49,257 nt of DNA from Streptomyces sp. PKU-EA00015 (GCF_013387495.1 NZ_JABZEE010000041.1:1-49257); one strand, 5' to 3'. Numbered from the stretch's first letter, positions 17,384-25,916 are shown. Notes: a model not told the origin generated them from the sequence alone. Translations and numbers: made by a program.

Positions 17384-19002
17384 CGGCTGCCGTCCTCGCC
17401 GGCGTCCGCGTCGGCCGGGTGCTCGAAGGGACTCTCGACCGGGAAGTAGCGCCGTAGGAACTCGACCACGGCGGCGGTGCCGCCGCGGCTGCGCGCCTCG
17501 GCCGTGGCGAGCCCGAACAGCTGGAACTGCTGGGCGTCCCTGCGCACCAGGAGCCGGTCGAGCCAGCGCTGCACGCCGGGCATGGCGGCGTGCAGGCCGA
17601 GGGTGGCCGCGCCGGACGGGTCGGCGTAGCCGGAGCAGTGGGCGGCGTGGTGGACGAGTCCGTCGAGCGGGTGGGTGCCGGTCAGCTGGGCTGCCGTCTG
17701 GGTGTCGACGAGGTACTCGGTCCAGTCGTAGCCGTCGGCGATCGCTCGCAGGACGGTGAGGTTGTACGGCTGGACGCCGCAGGCGAATCCATGGGCGACG
17801 GCCCGGGTGGTGAAGGCGTACGCGGTCCTGGTCCACGGCGCGGCGGCCTCCTCCGCCGTCCAGGGTCCGCGCCGCGGGCGCGTGCCGCCGAGGGGGGTGA
17901 AGAAGTCGAAGGGACGGACCGGCCGGGCGAGAACCGCGCCCGGGCGCAGCAGCAGGAAGTGCTCGGCGAGGCCGGGCAGTTCGTGCAGCTGTGCCTCCGC
18001 CTCCCGTCCCGCGCCGACGACGGTCAGCCAGTCCCCGGACCGCACCCACTGCGGCAGCGGGGCGAGCGCGACGAGATGGACGGCGTCGAGCCACGGGGCG
18101 TACTGGTGCAGCGAGCGCAGGGTGGCCCGCAGCAGCTCCTCGGCCCATGCCCCGGTGTGCTGCCAGAGGACGACGGCGTCGACGGGGAAGGTGACCTCCT
18201 CGACCCGCACGATGTCGAAGCCTTCGGGGACCCGGGTCGCCGCGCCCGCGGCGGCGAGGTCGGCGTATCCGGTCAGCCGGTGGTGGTCGATCCCGACGGT
18301 CGCGGTCCCGGCGGGGACCACGCGCTGGACGCGGTTGGGGCGCGGCCCGACGAGCCGCGGTGCGGCGAGATCGGTGTTGAGGGTCCAGAACTCGATCTCG
18401 ACGCCCTGGTCCTCGCCGATCAGCAGGGACCTGGTCGGTTCGGTGCGCAGCCACATGACCCGGATGACGCGGGCCTTGGCGAAGTGCTTCCACGCCTTGA
18501 CATGGCTGCCGGGGATCAGGATCCGTGCGTTGTCGGCCGGGGAGACCGAGCAGAGGTAGCCCGTCTGCTCCTCCAGCAGGGCCCGCAGCACGCGCCGTAC
18601 GGCGGCCTTGTGCTCCTTCGGCACGGCGAGCGCCGTGCGCCGGTCGTCCAGCGGGGGCACCGAGAACCACGGAATGCCCGCGACGTCGAACGCGGTGGTG
18701 ACCAGGTCGTGGTCGAGCCGGCGCGCGCGGTCCGCGGTGAGCTGGGCGTGGACGTGGGCGACGCGCCCGTCGTCCGTCAGGGTCCGCCCCTCGGGCCGGG
18801 AGGCGAACCGGGCGTCCCTGACCTGCTTGAGGCTGCGGCGGTGCAGCCGCGACTCGCGGCTCGCCAGGGTGCGGGCGAGGCGCGACTTGACCCTGCGGCG
18901 CACGCGCGGCGGTACGCGGGTGGCCGCGAGGGCCCGGATGGGCTGCGGGACGACCTTCTGGTAGACGCCCGCGGCGGAGCTCATCGACCCCGGTTCAGAC
19001 AT
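17380..19002 (-). CDS. Degenerate Stealth paralogue (predicted catalytically inactive)
   Basis: 540 residues, clearly related to its neighbours: the same basic N-terminus, a domain with IEFWTLNTDLAAPRLVGPRP equivalent to IEFWGRQGG..LVAPRANR, a FPVDAV start to CR1, and LRSLHQYAPWLDAVHLVA equivalent to CR2. The catalytic motifs are lost: WVDG reads LWQHTG (about 277), YFNDDMF reads LLRPGAV (about 350) and the CR4 CxND is absent (QLFGLATAEA). The frame is intact, with normal codon bias, AGGAG eight bases before the ATG, and overlaps downstream, so it is maintained and not decaying. A structural or regulatory partner of the active enzymes is my inference. Confidence 0.82.
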   Translation of the reverse strand: MSEPGSMSSAAGVYQKVVPQPIRALAATRVPPRVRRRVKSRLARTLASRESRLHRRSLKQVRDARFASRPEGRTLTDDGRVAHVHAQLTADRARRLDHDLVTTAFDVAGIPWFSVPPLDDRRTALAVPKEHKAAVRRVLRALLEEQTGYLCSVSPADNARILIPGSHVKAWKHFAKARVIRVMWLRTEPTRSLLIGEDQGVEIEFWTLNTDLAAPRLVGPRPNRVQRVVPAGTATVGIDHHRLTGYADLAAAGAATRVPEGFDIVRVEEVTFPVDAVVLWQHTGAWAEELLRATLRSLHQYAPWLDAVHLVALAPLPQWVRSGDWLTVVGAGREAEAQLHELPGLAEHFLLLRPGAVLARPVRPFDFFTPLGGTRPRRGPWTAEEAAAPWTRTAYAFTTRAVAHGFACGVQPYNLTVLRAIADGYDWTEYLVDTQTAAQLTGTHPLDGLVHHAAHCSGYADPSGAATLGLHAAMPGVQRWLDRLLVRRDAQQFQLFGLATAEARSRGGTAAVVEFLRRYFPVESPFEHPADADAGEDGSR

Positions 19003-19017
19003 GGCATGGGCTCCTGT

Positions 19018-20637
19018 TCATCTCTCGTACGGGCTCGGGGTCGGGAAGTACGCGTTGAGGAATCCGTCGAGGACCTCCTGCTGCGCCTGAAGGTCCTCCG
19101 GTGTGGAGAAGGCGTCGTTGAGGCAGAAAGAGTCCTGGGTGCGGCCCTCCAGCAGCCGCTTGAGGCGGTCCTCGAGGTCCGGTACGGCCAGCTGGAGATA
19201 GGTGAAGGGCATCGAGCCCGGCTGGGCGCGTCCGGTGAGCGCCGCGTAGTAGAGGGCGAAGGAGGAGGTGGGCGACAGGTCCGTCATGGCCCGGAAGCGG
19301 CTGGCGGAGGTGCGGGCCCAGGCTTCGGGGAAGTCGGCCTCCGCCTCGTACATGGCGCTGCGGCGCAGGGCGTAGGGGATGTGCTCCATGGGCTGGGTGA
19401 TCACGCGGCCGAAACGGCTCAGCAGCAGCGCCCGGTTGTTCTTGCACGCGGCGTCGACAGGGGTGTCGGTCGCCACGACGGGGCCCTGCGGGATGCGGTT
19501 GCGGGAGGGGAAGTAGCGGGCGGTGCCGGTGGGCGTGAAGAACGCGTGCGGCGCGACGGGCCGGCCGATGAACATGTCGTCGTTGAAGTACAGGAAGTGT
19601 TCGGCGAGCCCGTCGATGTGGTGCAGCTGGCTCTCGATGGAGTGCGAGTTGAACGTCGGCAGGTCGGCCGGGTTGCGGAAGATCTCGCGGTGGCTGACGA
19701 CGCGGATGCCGGGCACGTCCTCGCGCAGCCAGGCCGGGACCTGGTCGTCGGTGACGACGTACACCGTGCGGATCCAGGGCGCGAAGAGGTGCAGCGACCG
19801 GATCGAGTACCGCAGTTCGTCGCGGCTGATGAAGCGCGCGTCGCTGGCCGATTCCGCGTGGTAGACCTCGCCCTTGGCGGTGGCCTTGCGCTGCTGCCAG
19901 GCCGGGTCCTGGCCGTCGACCCAGGTGTAGACGGCGTCGACGGGGAAGGAGATGTCCTCGACGGAGGGCACGAGGAACTCGGGCCGGGTCAGGAGGGCGG
20001 GCGCGTCCTCGGCGGGTGTGTGGTCGGACACGAAGCGGCTGAACAGCCTGCCGGCACCGCCGACGTCGGTGCCGTCGGCCGCGACCGACCAGGTGACCCG
20101 GTTGGCCCGGGGCGCGACGAGGCTGCCGCCCTGCCTGCCCCAGAACTCGATCGTGCCGCCGTACTCGTGGCCGAGGACCAGATGCCCGCCGGGGTCGGTC
20201 TGGAGCCAGCTCAGCCGGACGGCCACGGCGGTGCGGATGTCACGCCACGCCCGTGGGTCCTTGCTGGGGACGGCGCGGCCGGCCGCGGCGGGCTCCGGAG
20301 GGAACACGGTGATGTGGCCGGGGTACGCCGACATGTAGCGGAAGATCCCGCCCAGCACCCGGTCGCGGTCGTCCTCGGCGACGGCCACGACGGTGCCGTG
20401 GTCGGAGGTGCCGCGGACCGCGAAGTACGGGACGCCGACGTGTTCGAGCAGTTCCGCGACGGCCGCACGGTTCATCTCCCGGGCGGCGAGCGGACGCGCG
20501 GACGGGTACACGTACGCCTCGTCGTCGGCCTCGCCGACCCGCATCCTGGGCGGCGGCGGCAGGCGGTCGTGCCCGTCCGCGTCCGTGACCCGACCGCTCC
20601 CCGCCCCCGCGTGTGCCACATGCCCAGACATGGTCAT
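19018..20637 (-). CDS. Stealth family exopolysaccharide phosphotransferase
   Basis: 539 residues and first gene of the coupled five-gene run. Conserved regions are intact: CR1 FPVDAVYTWVDGQDPAWQQR (about 228), CR2 RDELRYSIRSLHLFAPWIRT (about 270), CR3 QLHHIDGLAEHFLYFNDDMF (about 335-355) and CR4 CLNDAFS (about 505). The ATG at 20637 follows CGGAGGGG with five-base spacing. An alternative start at 20730 in the same frame lacks a ribosome site. The N-terminal part carries the FAVRGTSDHGTVVAVAEDD segment shared with the 15620 gene. The 195-base gap upstream (20638-20832) probably holds a promoter but no clear boxes could be assigned. Confidence 0.9.
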   Translation of the reverse strand: MTMSGHVAHAGAGSGRVTDADGHDRLPPPPRMRVGEADDEAYVYPSARPLAAREMNRAAVAELLEHVGVPYFAVRGTSDHGTVVAVAEDDRDRVLGGIFRYMSAYPGHITVFPPEPAAAGRAVPSKDPRAWRDIRTAVAVRLSWLQTDPGGHLVLGHEYGGTIEFWGRQGGSLVAPRANRVTWSVAADGTDVGGAGRLFSRFVSDHTPAEDAPALLTRPEFLVPSVEDISFPVDAVYTWVDGQDPAWQQRKATAKGEVYHAESASDARFISRDELRYSIRSLHLFAPWIRTVYVVTDDQVPAWLREDVPGIRVVSHREIFRNPADLPTFNSHSIESQLHHIDGLAEHFLYFNDDMFIGRPVAPHAFFTPTGTARYFPSRNRIPQGPVVATDTPVDAACKNNRALLLSRFGRVITQPMEHIPYALRRSAMYEAEADFPEAWARTSASRFRAMTDLSPTSSFALYYAALTGRAQPGSMPFTYLQLAVPDLEDRLKRLLEGRTQDSFCLNDAFSTPEDLQAQQEVLDGFLNAYFPTPSPYER

Positions 20638-20832
20638 GAGCCCCTCCGTGCAAAGGTGTCGTCGACTCGCGCCCGCCTCCGGACAGCCGGACGACGCCGC
20701 GAGTGAAGAAGAATGACGATCAATCGACAAATACGGGCCGCGTGCGTTCCGCTCCGCGGAACCCGCGCCCCTCGTCGGCGGCGGCCCCCTGCCGCCCCCG
20801 ACGTGAACCCCTCCCCAGGGACCCCCCTCGTG

Positions 20833-22551
20833 TCAGACGGTCACCCACCCGCCGAGCAGCAGACCTGGCGCCGTGGTGTCCTGGCGCGCCACCCGCAGGC
20901 GGCCCTCCGGGTCCAGCGATGCGACGACCAGCCGGCCGTACGCGTCGACGGCTGCGGCCGGTTCGCGGACCCCCTGTCCGCCCGTCCGCTCCCACCACAG
21001 GTCCGAGGCTTCGTGTTCCGTCGGATACGCGGCGATCGCCGTCTCGCCCTCGGGGGCGCGCTGGAGCAGCACCGTGCAGTCGTATCCGTCGATCGCCGCC
21101 CGGGCGAGGGTGACGCCCGCTCCCCCGGCGCCCCCTATCCGTGTCGCGGCGCCGTCCGTGCGCAGCGCCCAGAGCGCGCCGTCACGGGCGTCCGAGCCGT
21201 ACACCGTGATGCGGCCGCCGCCGGTCGGCTGGGCCGCGAGCGGCGAGCCGGGCACCGGGAGCAGCGGCAGTGGATGCGGGCTGCGGACCAGGCCGTCCCC
21301 GTCGGGGGCGCGGTGCCAGCGCAGCACTCCCTCGTCCGACGGGGCGAAGACCTCGGGTGCGCCCTGGTCGTCGAGCACGGCGGCGAGACCGTCGGTCACG
21401 CCCGAGCCCTGCCGGTCGGTCCAGCCGCCCCAGGATCCGTCCTTGGCCTGCGAGCGGGAGCTGACGCCCCGTCCGAAGTTGCGGGCGAAGAGGTGCGGGC
21501 AGCCGTCGGCGTCCACGACGACGGCGGGAACGCCCACTTCACGGCTCTTCACGGGGTGACTGCCGTTGGGATTGCCGAGGGACCGCCATGGGGCGGCGGG
21601 CCGGCCGCTCTGGTACTGCACCGCGTGCATGACCTCGACCAGGGCTCCCCCGGCCGGGTCCGGCGTCCGGCGCAGCGAGACGAGATGGACCCAGCCCTCG
21701 GGGCTCTGGGCCACGGCCAGGACCGGGAGGAGGGACGGCGTGTCGGGCGACCGCCACTCGGTCCAGCCGGGACCGCCCGGCATCTCCTCGGTCCAGCGCA
21801 CGATGCCGCCGCCCACGGCGGCGTAGGCGGCGAGCCGCCCGTCGGCGCCGCGGGTGAGCCAGACACGGCGGCCCGGGTACCGGTTCACCACGGAGCCGGG
21901 GGCCCCGGGCTCGTCGCAGGGCGCGGCGGCACGGAAGCACTCGACGACGAGCCCGGCGGTCTCCGGCCTGTCGGCGCGCAGCCGTACGGCTTCGAGGACG
22001 GCCTCGGCGACGGCCGTGTGCTCGGGGTGATCGGCGTAGGTGGCGACCTCTGCGTCCCAGGCGATGTGTTCGGGGTCGGGGTCGGTGGTGCGGAGCACTG
22101 CCGCCGGGAAACGCTCCAGCAGCGCGGCGGCGAGGCGGGCCCGTTCCTGCTCGGCGCCGCGGGCGAGGCGACCGGCCGCGTCGACGAAGCAGACCTCGAT
22201 GCGGGATGCCGGGGAGAGGGTGTGGATGTCCAGGGACGTGCCGTCCGGCAGCCGTTCTCCACGGCGGCTCCAGCCCGCGCCGACGCCAAGCGTGTCGAGG
22301 AGCGCGGCGCGGCCCGCGGCGTCACCGGCCGCGAGGCAGACCACGGTCAGCGGGCGGCCCGGCTCGTCGAGGGCGGGCCCGGCCTCGGCCCCGGTGAGGG
22401 ACAGCACGTCGGCAGGGTGGGCGACGACGTGGAGGACACCGCCCCGCCTGCCGGCCCCTTGGGCGCTGTGCCCGGCGACGGTACGACGGGGTGCGGCCTT
22501 GCGCCGCCCCCGGCCCGCCGGTCGGCGCTCTTCCCTAGTGGCCCGCCCCAC
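20833..22551 (-). CDS. Degenerate PIG-L/propeller paralogue
   Basis: 572 residues, same architecture as the PIG-L protein at 11557: an N-terminal LmbE-like domain and a C-terminal propeller-like half with matching segments (VPAVVVDADGCPHLFARNFG versus VPSAAVDGAGRLHVFVRNFS). The catalytic motif AHxDD reads AHPADVL: metal-ligand His45 and Asp48 remain, but the Asp acting as general base in this family is Ala47. The distal histidines persist (ADHPEHTAVAEAVL). The GTG at 22551 is preceded by GGGAG at seven bases. The N-terminus is very Arg-rich (1-37), without a signal peptide. Probably metal- or glycan-binding without deacetylase activity. Confidence 0.75.
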   Translation of the reverse strand: MGRATREERRPAGRGRRKAAPRRTVAGHSAQGAGRRGGVLHVVAHPADVLSLTGAEAGPALDEPGRPLTVVCLAAGDAAGRAALLDTLGVGAGWSRRGERLPDGTSLDIHTLSPASRIEVCFVDAAGRLARGAEQERARLAAALLERFPAAVLRTTDPDPEHIAWDAEVATYADHPEHTAVAEAVLEAVRLRADRPETAGLVVECFRAAAPCDEPGAPGSVVNRYPGRRVWLTRGADGRLAAYAAVGGGIVRWTEEMPGGPGWTEWRSPDTPSLLPVLAVAQSPEGWVHLVSLRRTPDPAGGALVEVMHAVQYQSGRPAAPWRSLGNPNGSHPVKSREVGVPAVVVDADGCPHLFARNFGRGVSSRSQAKDGSWGGWTDRQGSGVTDGLAAVLDDQGAPEVFAPSDEGVLRWHRAPDGDGLVRSPHPLPLLPVPGSPLAAQPTGGGRITVYGSDARDGALWALRTDGAATRIGGAGGAGVTLARAAIDGYDCTVLLQRAPEGETAIAAYPTEHEASDLWWERTGGQGVREPAAAVDAYGRLVVASLDPEGRLRVARQDTTAPGLLLGGWVTV

Positions 22552-22660
22552 CTACCCGCTCCCTGACTCGCTATTCACAGGACCATCACATTACACACAT
22601 CCGGACGTTCCTTTCCGTTGAGCAGGAAACTATTTCTGTGCGGTACCCGACACCCCGGCA

Positions 22661-22708
22661 AGGCCCGGAGGCCCGGAGGCCCGGAGGCCCGGAGGCCCGG
22701 AGGCCCGG
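22661..22708. repeat. 8-bp tandem repeat (AGGCCCGG x6)
   Basis: Six perfect head-to-tail copies of AGGCCCGG followed by one degenerate copy (AGGCTCAG), ending four bases before the galU stop codon complement. It lies in the 161-base gap between galU and the downstream PIG-L-like gene. Confidence 0.9.
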
Positions 22709-22712
22709 AGGC

Positions 22713-23615
22713 TCAGAGCTCCTCGCGGACCCAGCTCCGCAGCCACGCCCGGAATCCGGGTCCGAGGTCCTCGTGCTCGCAGGCGAGCCGGACGATGGCC
22801 CGCAGGTAGTCCCCGCGGTCGCCGGTGTCGTACCGCCGGCCCGTGAAGAGCACCCCATGGACCGGACCGCCCACCTCCGGACGGACGGCCAGCTCCTGGA
22901 GCGCGTCGGTCAGCTGGATCTCGCCGCCGCGCCCCGGAGGCGTACGGCGCAGGACCTCGAAGACCGTGGGGTCGAGGACATAGCGCCCGATGACGGCGTA
23001 GCGGCTGGGCGCCTCGCCGGGCGCGGGCTTCTCCAACAGGCCCGTGACACGCACGACATCGCCGTCGGCCGTGGCCTCCACGGCCGCGCAGCCGTAGAGG
23101 TGGATCTGCTCGGGGGCGACCTCCATGAGCGCGACGACACTGCCGCCCAGCGCCTCGCGGACCTCGATCATCCGGGCGAGCAGCGGGTCGCGGGGGTCTA
23201 TCAGATCGTCCCCGAGCAGCACCGCGAACGGCTCGTCGCCCACATGGGCGGCGGCCGAGAGGACCGCGTGCCCCAGCCCTCGCGGGTCGCCCTGGCGCAC
23301 GTAGTGCACGGTGGCGAGGTCCGCCGACTCACGGACCATCGACAGCCGTTCACCGTCGCCCTTGCGGCGGAGCGCGTGCTCCAGCTCGTAGTTTCGGTCG
23401 AAGTGGTCCTCCAGCGCCCGCTTGTTGCGGCCCGTCACCAGCAGCACGTCACCGAGCCCGGCGGCCACGGCCTCCTCGACCACGTACTGGATGGCCGGCT
23501 TGTCGACGACGGGCAGCATCTCCTTGGGCGTCGCCTTGGTGGCGGGCAGGAACCTGGTGCCCAGGCCCGCGGCGGGGATGACGGCCTTGGCCACTCCGGG
23601 GCGTGCTTCAGTCAC
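22713..23615 (-). CDS. galU: UTP-glucose-1-phosphate uridylyltransferase
   Basis: Makes UDP-glucose from glucose-1-phosphate and UTP; cytosolic. 300 residues. The nucleotidyltransferase signature AVIPAAGLGTRFLPATKATP and the following KEMLPVVDKPAIQYVVEEA are diagnostic, with FAVLLGDDLID (metal Asp), LMEVAPEQIHLYG and GGEIQLTDAL further on. I prefer the GTG at 23615 because AGGA lies seven bases upstream and the protein then starts MTEARPGVAKAVIPAAG. The in-frame ATG at 23633 has no ribosome site. Its place at the head of the glycan block suggests it supplies activated sugar to the Stealth and GT4 enzymes. Confidence 0.92.
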   Translation of the reverse strand: MTEARPGVAKAVIPAAGLGTRFLPATKATPKEMLPVVDKPAIQYVVEEAVAAGLGDVLLVTGRNKRALEDHFDRNYELEHALRRKGDGERLSMVRESADLATVHYVRQGDPRGLGHAVLSAAAHVGDEPFAVLLGDDLIDPRDPLLARMIEVREALGGSVVALMEVAPEQIHLYGCAAVEATADGDVVRVTGLLEKPAPGEAPSRYAVIGRYVLDPTVFEVLRRTPPGRGGEIQLTDALQELAVRPEVGGPVHGVLFTGRRYDTGDRGDYLRAIVRLACEHEDLGPGFRAWLRSWVREEL

Positions 23616-23732
23616 GAAAATGTCCTGCTCCATGTACGAGTTGTGCGGTGTGCGGCGACACCGTGGAGGCGATGTGTCCATCCGGTGAACGCAAAGAATG
23701 TAACCGGGACCACGACGAGTCGAAAATCTGTC

Positions 23733-23738
23733 TATAGT
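23733..23738 (+). promoter_or_regulatory. Candidate -10 in the galU/LCP divergent region
   Basis: TCTATAGT holds a consensus-like -10 on the plus strand (TATAGT, toward the LCP gene) and an overlapping one on the minus strand (TATAGA, toward galU). The divergent gap is 23616-23832. Matching -35 hexamers are weak on both strands. Confidence 0.4.
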
Positions 23739-23832
23739 GCACGGTCAGCCACCTGTATTCCGTGGACCGGCACCCCCCACCCGAGTCCCCACCCCCGCCG
23801 CGGCGGGCTTTTGAGCAGAGGACTCGAGGAGC

Positions 23833-24933
23833 ATGACCGACACCGTCACGACACCCGGTGCGCGCCGGAGCCGGCGCGCCGACGCAGGCGGGGACGGAGG
23901 GCGTCGGCGCCGCGCCGGACGCGGCCGGCGGCTGCGCAGAACGATCGGCCTGGTCCTGCTCGTTCTGCTGCTCGCGGCCGGCGGTACGGCCTGGTGGCTC
24001 TACAGCAGCCTCGACGCAAACATCAAGGCCGTCGACCTGAACCAGGCGATCGGTGACGACCGGCCGCAGAAACTCCCGACCACCGGTCGGAACCTGCTCG
24101 TTCTGGGTTCGGACTCGCGCGCCGGCAGCAACTCCGGCCTTGCGGGCGGCAATCCCGGCGGAGCCCGGTCCGACACGGCGCTCATGATCCACATACCGGA
24201 GGGCCGGTCCAGCGCCGTCGCGGTCAGCATCCCGCGGGACACGCTGGTCACCCGGCCCGAGTGCCTCGAGTCCGACGGCTCCACCCTGCCGTCCCGGCAG
24301 CGCGTGATGTTCAACTCGGTCTACTCACTGGCCGGTCCGGCCTGTGTCGTGAAGACCGTCGAGAAGATGTCCGGCGTGCGCATGGACCACTACCTGGAGA
24401 TCGACTTCGCCGGGTTCAAGGACCTGGTCGACGCGATCGGCGGCGTCACCGTCGAGGTGGACGAGCCCATCCGCGACACGTCGAGCGGCCTCGACATCGG
24501 CGCCGGTTCGCACCGGCTGGACGGCACCGAGTCGCTGGCCTTCGTACGGACCCGGCACGGCGTCGGGGACGGCAGCGACCTCGGCCGCATCGGGCTGCAG
24601 CAGCAGTTCCTGGTCGCCCTGCTCAGCGAGGTCAAGAAGCAGGACCTGCTGGGCAGCCCGAGCAAGACGTACACGATCGCCGACGCCGCCACCAAGTCGC
24701 TGACGACCGACTCCGAGCTGGCCTCGCTCACCGCGCTGGCCGACTTCGCCCGCAGCATGAAGGGCGTCGACCCGGCCTCCATGGAGACGCTCATGCTGCC
24801 GGTGCGGTACGACACCCAGGACCCGAACCGCGTCGTCGCCGCGGAGCCCCAGGCCACCGAGCTGTGGAAGGCGATACGCAACGACACCGCGATCCCGGAG
24901 TCGGCCAAGAAGTCCCCCGCACAGGGTGGCTGA
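23833..24933 (+). CDS. LytR-CpsA-Psr (LCP) family glycopolymer transferase
   Basis: 366 residues. LCP proteins move lipid-linked glycopolymers onto peptidoglycan outside the cell. A basic cytoplasmic N-terminus (1-36) precedes one membrane helix (about 37-55, TIGLVLLVLLLAAGGTAWWL), then the LCP domain. Signature residues are GSDSRAG, SDTALMIHIPEG, AVSIPRDTLV and FVRTRHGVGDGSDLGRI, holding the Asp/Arg residues that bind the polyprenyl pyrophosphate. GAGGA lies about ten bases before the ATG. It is divergent from galU, placing a wall-attachment enzyme directly beside the Stealth/GT4 block. Confidence 0.92.
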   Translation: MTDTVTTPGARRSRRADAGGDGGRRRRAGRGRRLRRTIGLVLLVLLLAAGGTAWWLYSSLDANIKAVDLNQAIGDDRPQKLPTTGRNLLVLGSDSRAGSNSGLAGGNPGGARSDTALMIHIPEGRSSAVAVSIPRDTLVTRPECLESDGSTLPSRQRVMFNSVYSLAGPACVVKTVEKMSGVRMDHYLEIDFAGFKDLVDAIGGVTVEVDEPIRDTSSGLDIGAGSHRLDGTESLAFVRTRHGVGDGSDLGRIGLQQQFLVALLSEVKKQDLLGSPSKTYTIADAATKSLTTDSELASLTALADFARSMKGVDPASMETLMLPVRYDTQDPNRVVAAEPQATELWKAIRNDTAIPESAKKSPAQGG

Positions 24934-24974
24934 TGCTCTCTGGGTCACGGCGCGGGCCATGCGAGGCTGAGGTG

Positions 24975-25373
24975 ATGGAGACCCTTCTCGTCGTGGACGG
25001 AGCCAATGTCGTCGGCTCGGTTCCGGACCGGTGGTGGCAGGACCGGCGTGGAGCCGCCGAACGGCTGCGCGACTCGCTGGCGGCCCCCGGCGGACAGTCG
25101 GCCGTGGCCGGTCCGGTCGAGGTCGTCCTGGTCGTCGAGGGGGCCGCGCGGGGCGTCGCGTCGGTTCCGGGGGTCCGGGTCGAGTCCGCTTCCGGGAGCG
25201 GTGACGACCTGATCACCGAACTTGCGGCCACGGCGGCAGCCGCCGGCCGGCCCTGCGTCGTGGTCACGGCCGACCGCGGCCTGAGGGCACGCGTGGCGGC
25301 AGCCGGAGCCGACTGCGCCGGCCCCCGCTCGGTGCGCCGGCGGACCGATCCCCCCTGCGCCGGGCCTCGGTAA
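24975..25373 (+). CDS. NYN/PIN-like domain protein (putative RNA-binding or nuclease)
   Basis: 132 residues. LLVVDGANVVG (about 4-14), SGSGDDLITELAA (about 76-88) and CVVVTADRGLRARVAAAGA supply the three acidic positions of the YacP-like NYN fold related to PIN nucleases, so ribonuclease or RNA-processing activity is plausible. The ATG at 24975 follows GAGGTG; the gap to the LCP stop is 41 bases, so co-transcription is likely. A leftward extension of the frame overlaps the LCP gene and is a shadow. Substrate unknown. Confidence 0.75.
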   Translation: METLLVVDGANVVGSVPDRWWQDRRGAAERLRDSLAAPGGQSAVAGPVEVVLVVEGAARGVASVPGVRVESASGSGDDLITELAATAAAAGRPCVVVTADRGLRARVAAAGADCAGPRSVRRRTDPPCAGPR

Positions 25374-25395
25374 CCGCTGCGAACGGCCAAGTCCC

Positions 25396-25429
25396 TGCAC
25401 TGACCCGGGCAACACCCCAGGTCAGTGCA
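25396..25429. terminator. Convergent terminator hairpin
   Basis: Arms TGCACTGACC (25396-25405) and GGTCAGTGCA (25420-25429) with a 14-base loop. It sits between the NYN gene and the convergent secreted-protein gene, whose stop codon is inside the right arm. Confidence 0.65.
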
Positions 25430-25916
25430 CGAGATAGAGGGTGAGGGCTCCACCTGACTCAGAGATGCGTGCGACGTGAGCATGGCCACGGGCAGTGGCG
25501 TACGCGCCGGTGCCGCCGGTGATGGCGAGATCGAAGTCGCTGGGCGGGGCGCCGGCAGGGGTGGTCTGCAGGTGCTGCCACGTCACCTGCCCCCGGGGAA
25601 GGCTGAAAGTGCCTGTGCAGTGAGTGGTTTGCGCTGCCACTCGGGTGCACACTGCGCCCTCGGTGCCATAGCCGACACCTCCGCGAAAGAGGTTCGCGGT
25701 GATGATGATCTGATCACCGACCCCGCGTCCAGGTGTCCCATTGTCGACCACCGTGGTTCCTGTGCCCATGGACGTCAGGCTGATGACTTCCTTGCGCTTG
25801 ACGTCCATGCCCCAGTCCAGGCGGTACGGCTCATGGGACGCAGAGGCGGAACCGGCGAGAGTCGCGAGCGACAACGCCGTTGCCGCCACCACGCTCCACT
25901 TCGAAATGGATTGCAT
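25422..25916 (-). CDS. Secreted allene-oxide-cyclase/dirigent-like barrel protein
   Basis: 164 residues with a Sec signal peptide (MQSISKWSVVAATALSLATL, cleavage near SASA about residue 26). The mature part fits the AOC/dirigent barrel pattern: GVGDQIIITANLF, a Cys pair about 17 residues apart (AVCTRVAAQTTHCTGTF), SLPRGQVTWQHL and the hallmark AITGGTGAYATARGHAHV. Bacterial members are mostly uncharacterised secreted proteins; no catalytic role should be assumed. The ATG at 25916 follows GAGGA. Upstream TTGACG with AATTCT 17 bases on (minus strand, about 25945-25990) is a weak promoter candidate. Base composition around it is slightly more A/T-rich than the neighbours. Confidence 0.75.
   Translation of the reverse strand: MQSISKWSVVAATALSLATLAGSASASHEPYRLDWGMDVKRKEVISLTSMGTGTTVVDNGTPGRGVGDQIIITANLFRGGVGYGTEGAVCTRVAAQTTHCTGTFSLPRGQVTWQHLQTTPAGAPPSDFDLAITGGTGAYATARGHAHVARISESGGALTLYLVH

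Noticed and set aside
17380..19002. Horizontally acquired or decaying gene
   Set aside because: Codon use, GC and operon coupling match the neighbours; the loss of motifs looks like functional divergence, not decay.
22661..22708. CRISPR-like array
   Set aside because: The 8-bp units are directly adjacent with no spacers; it is a simple tandem repeat.
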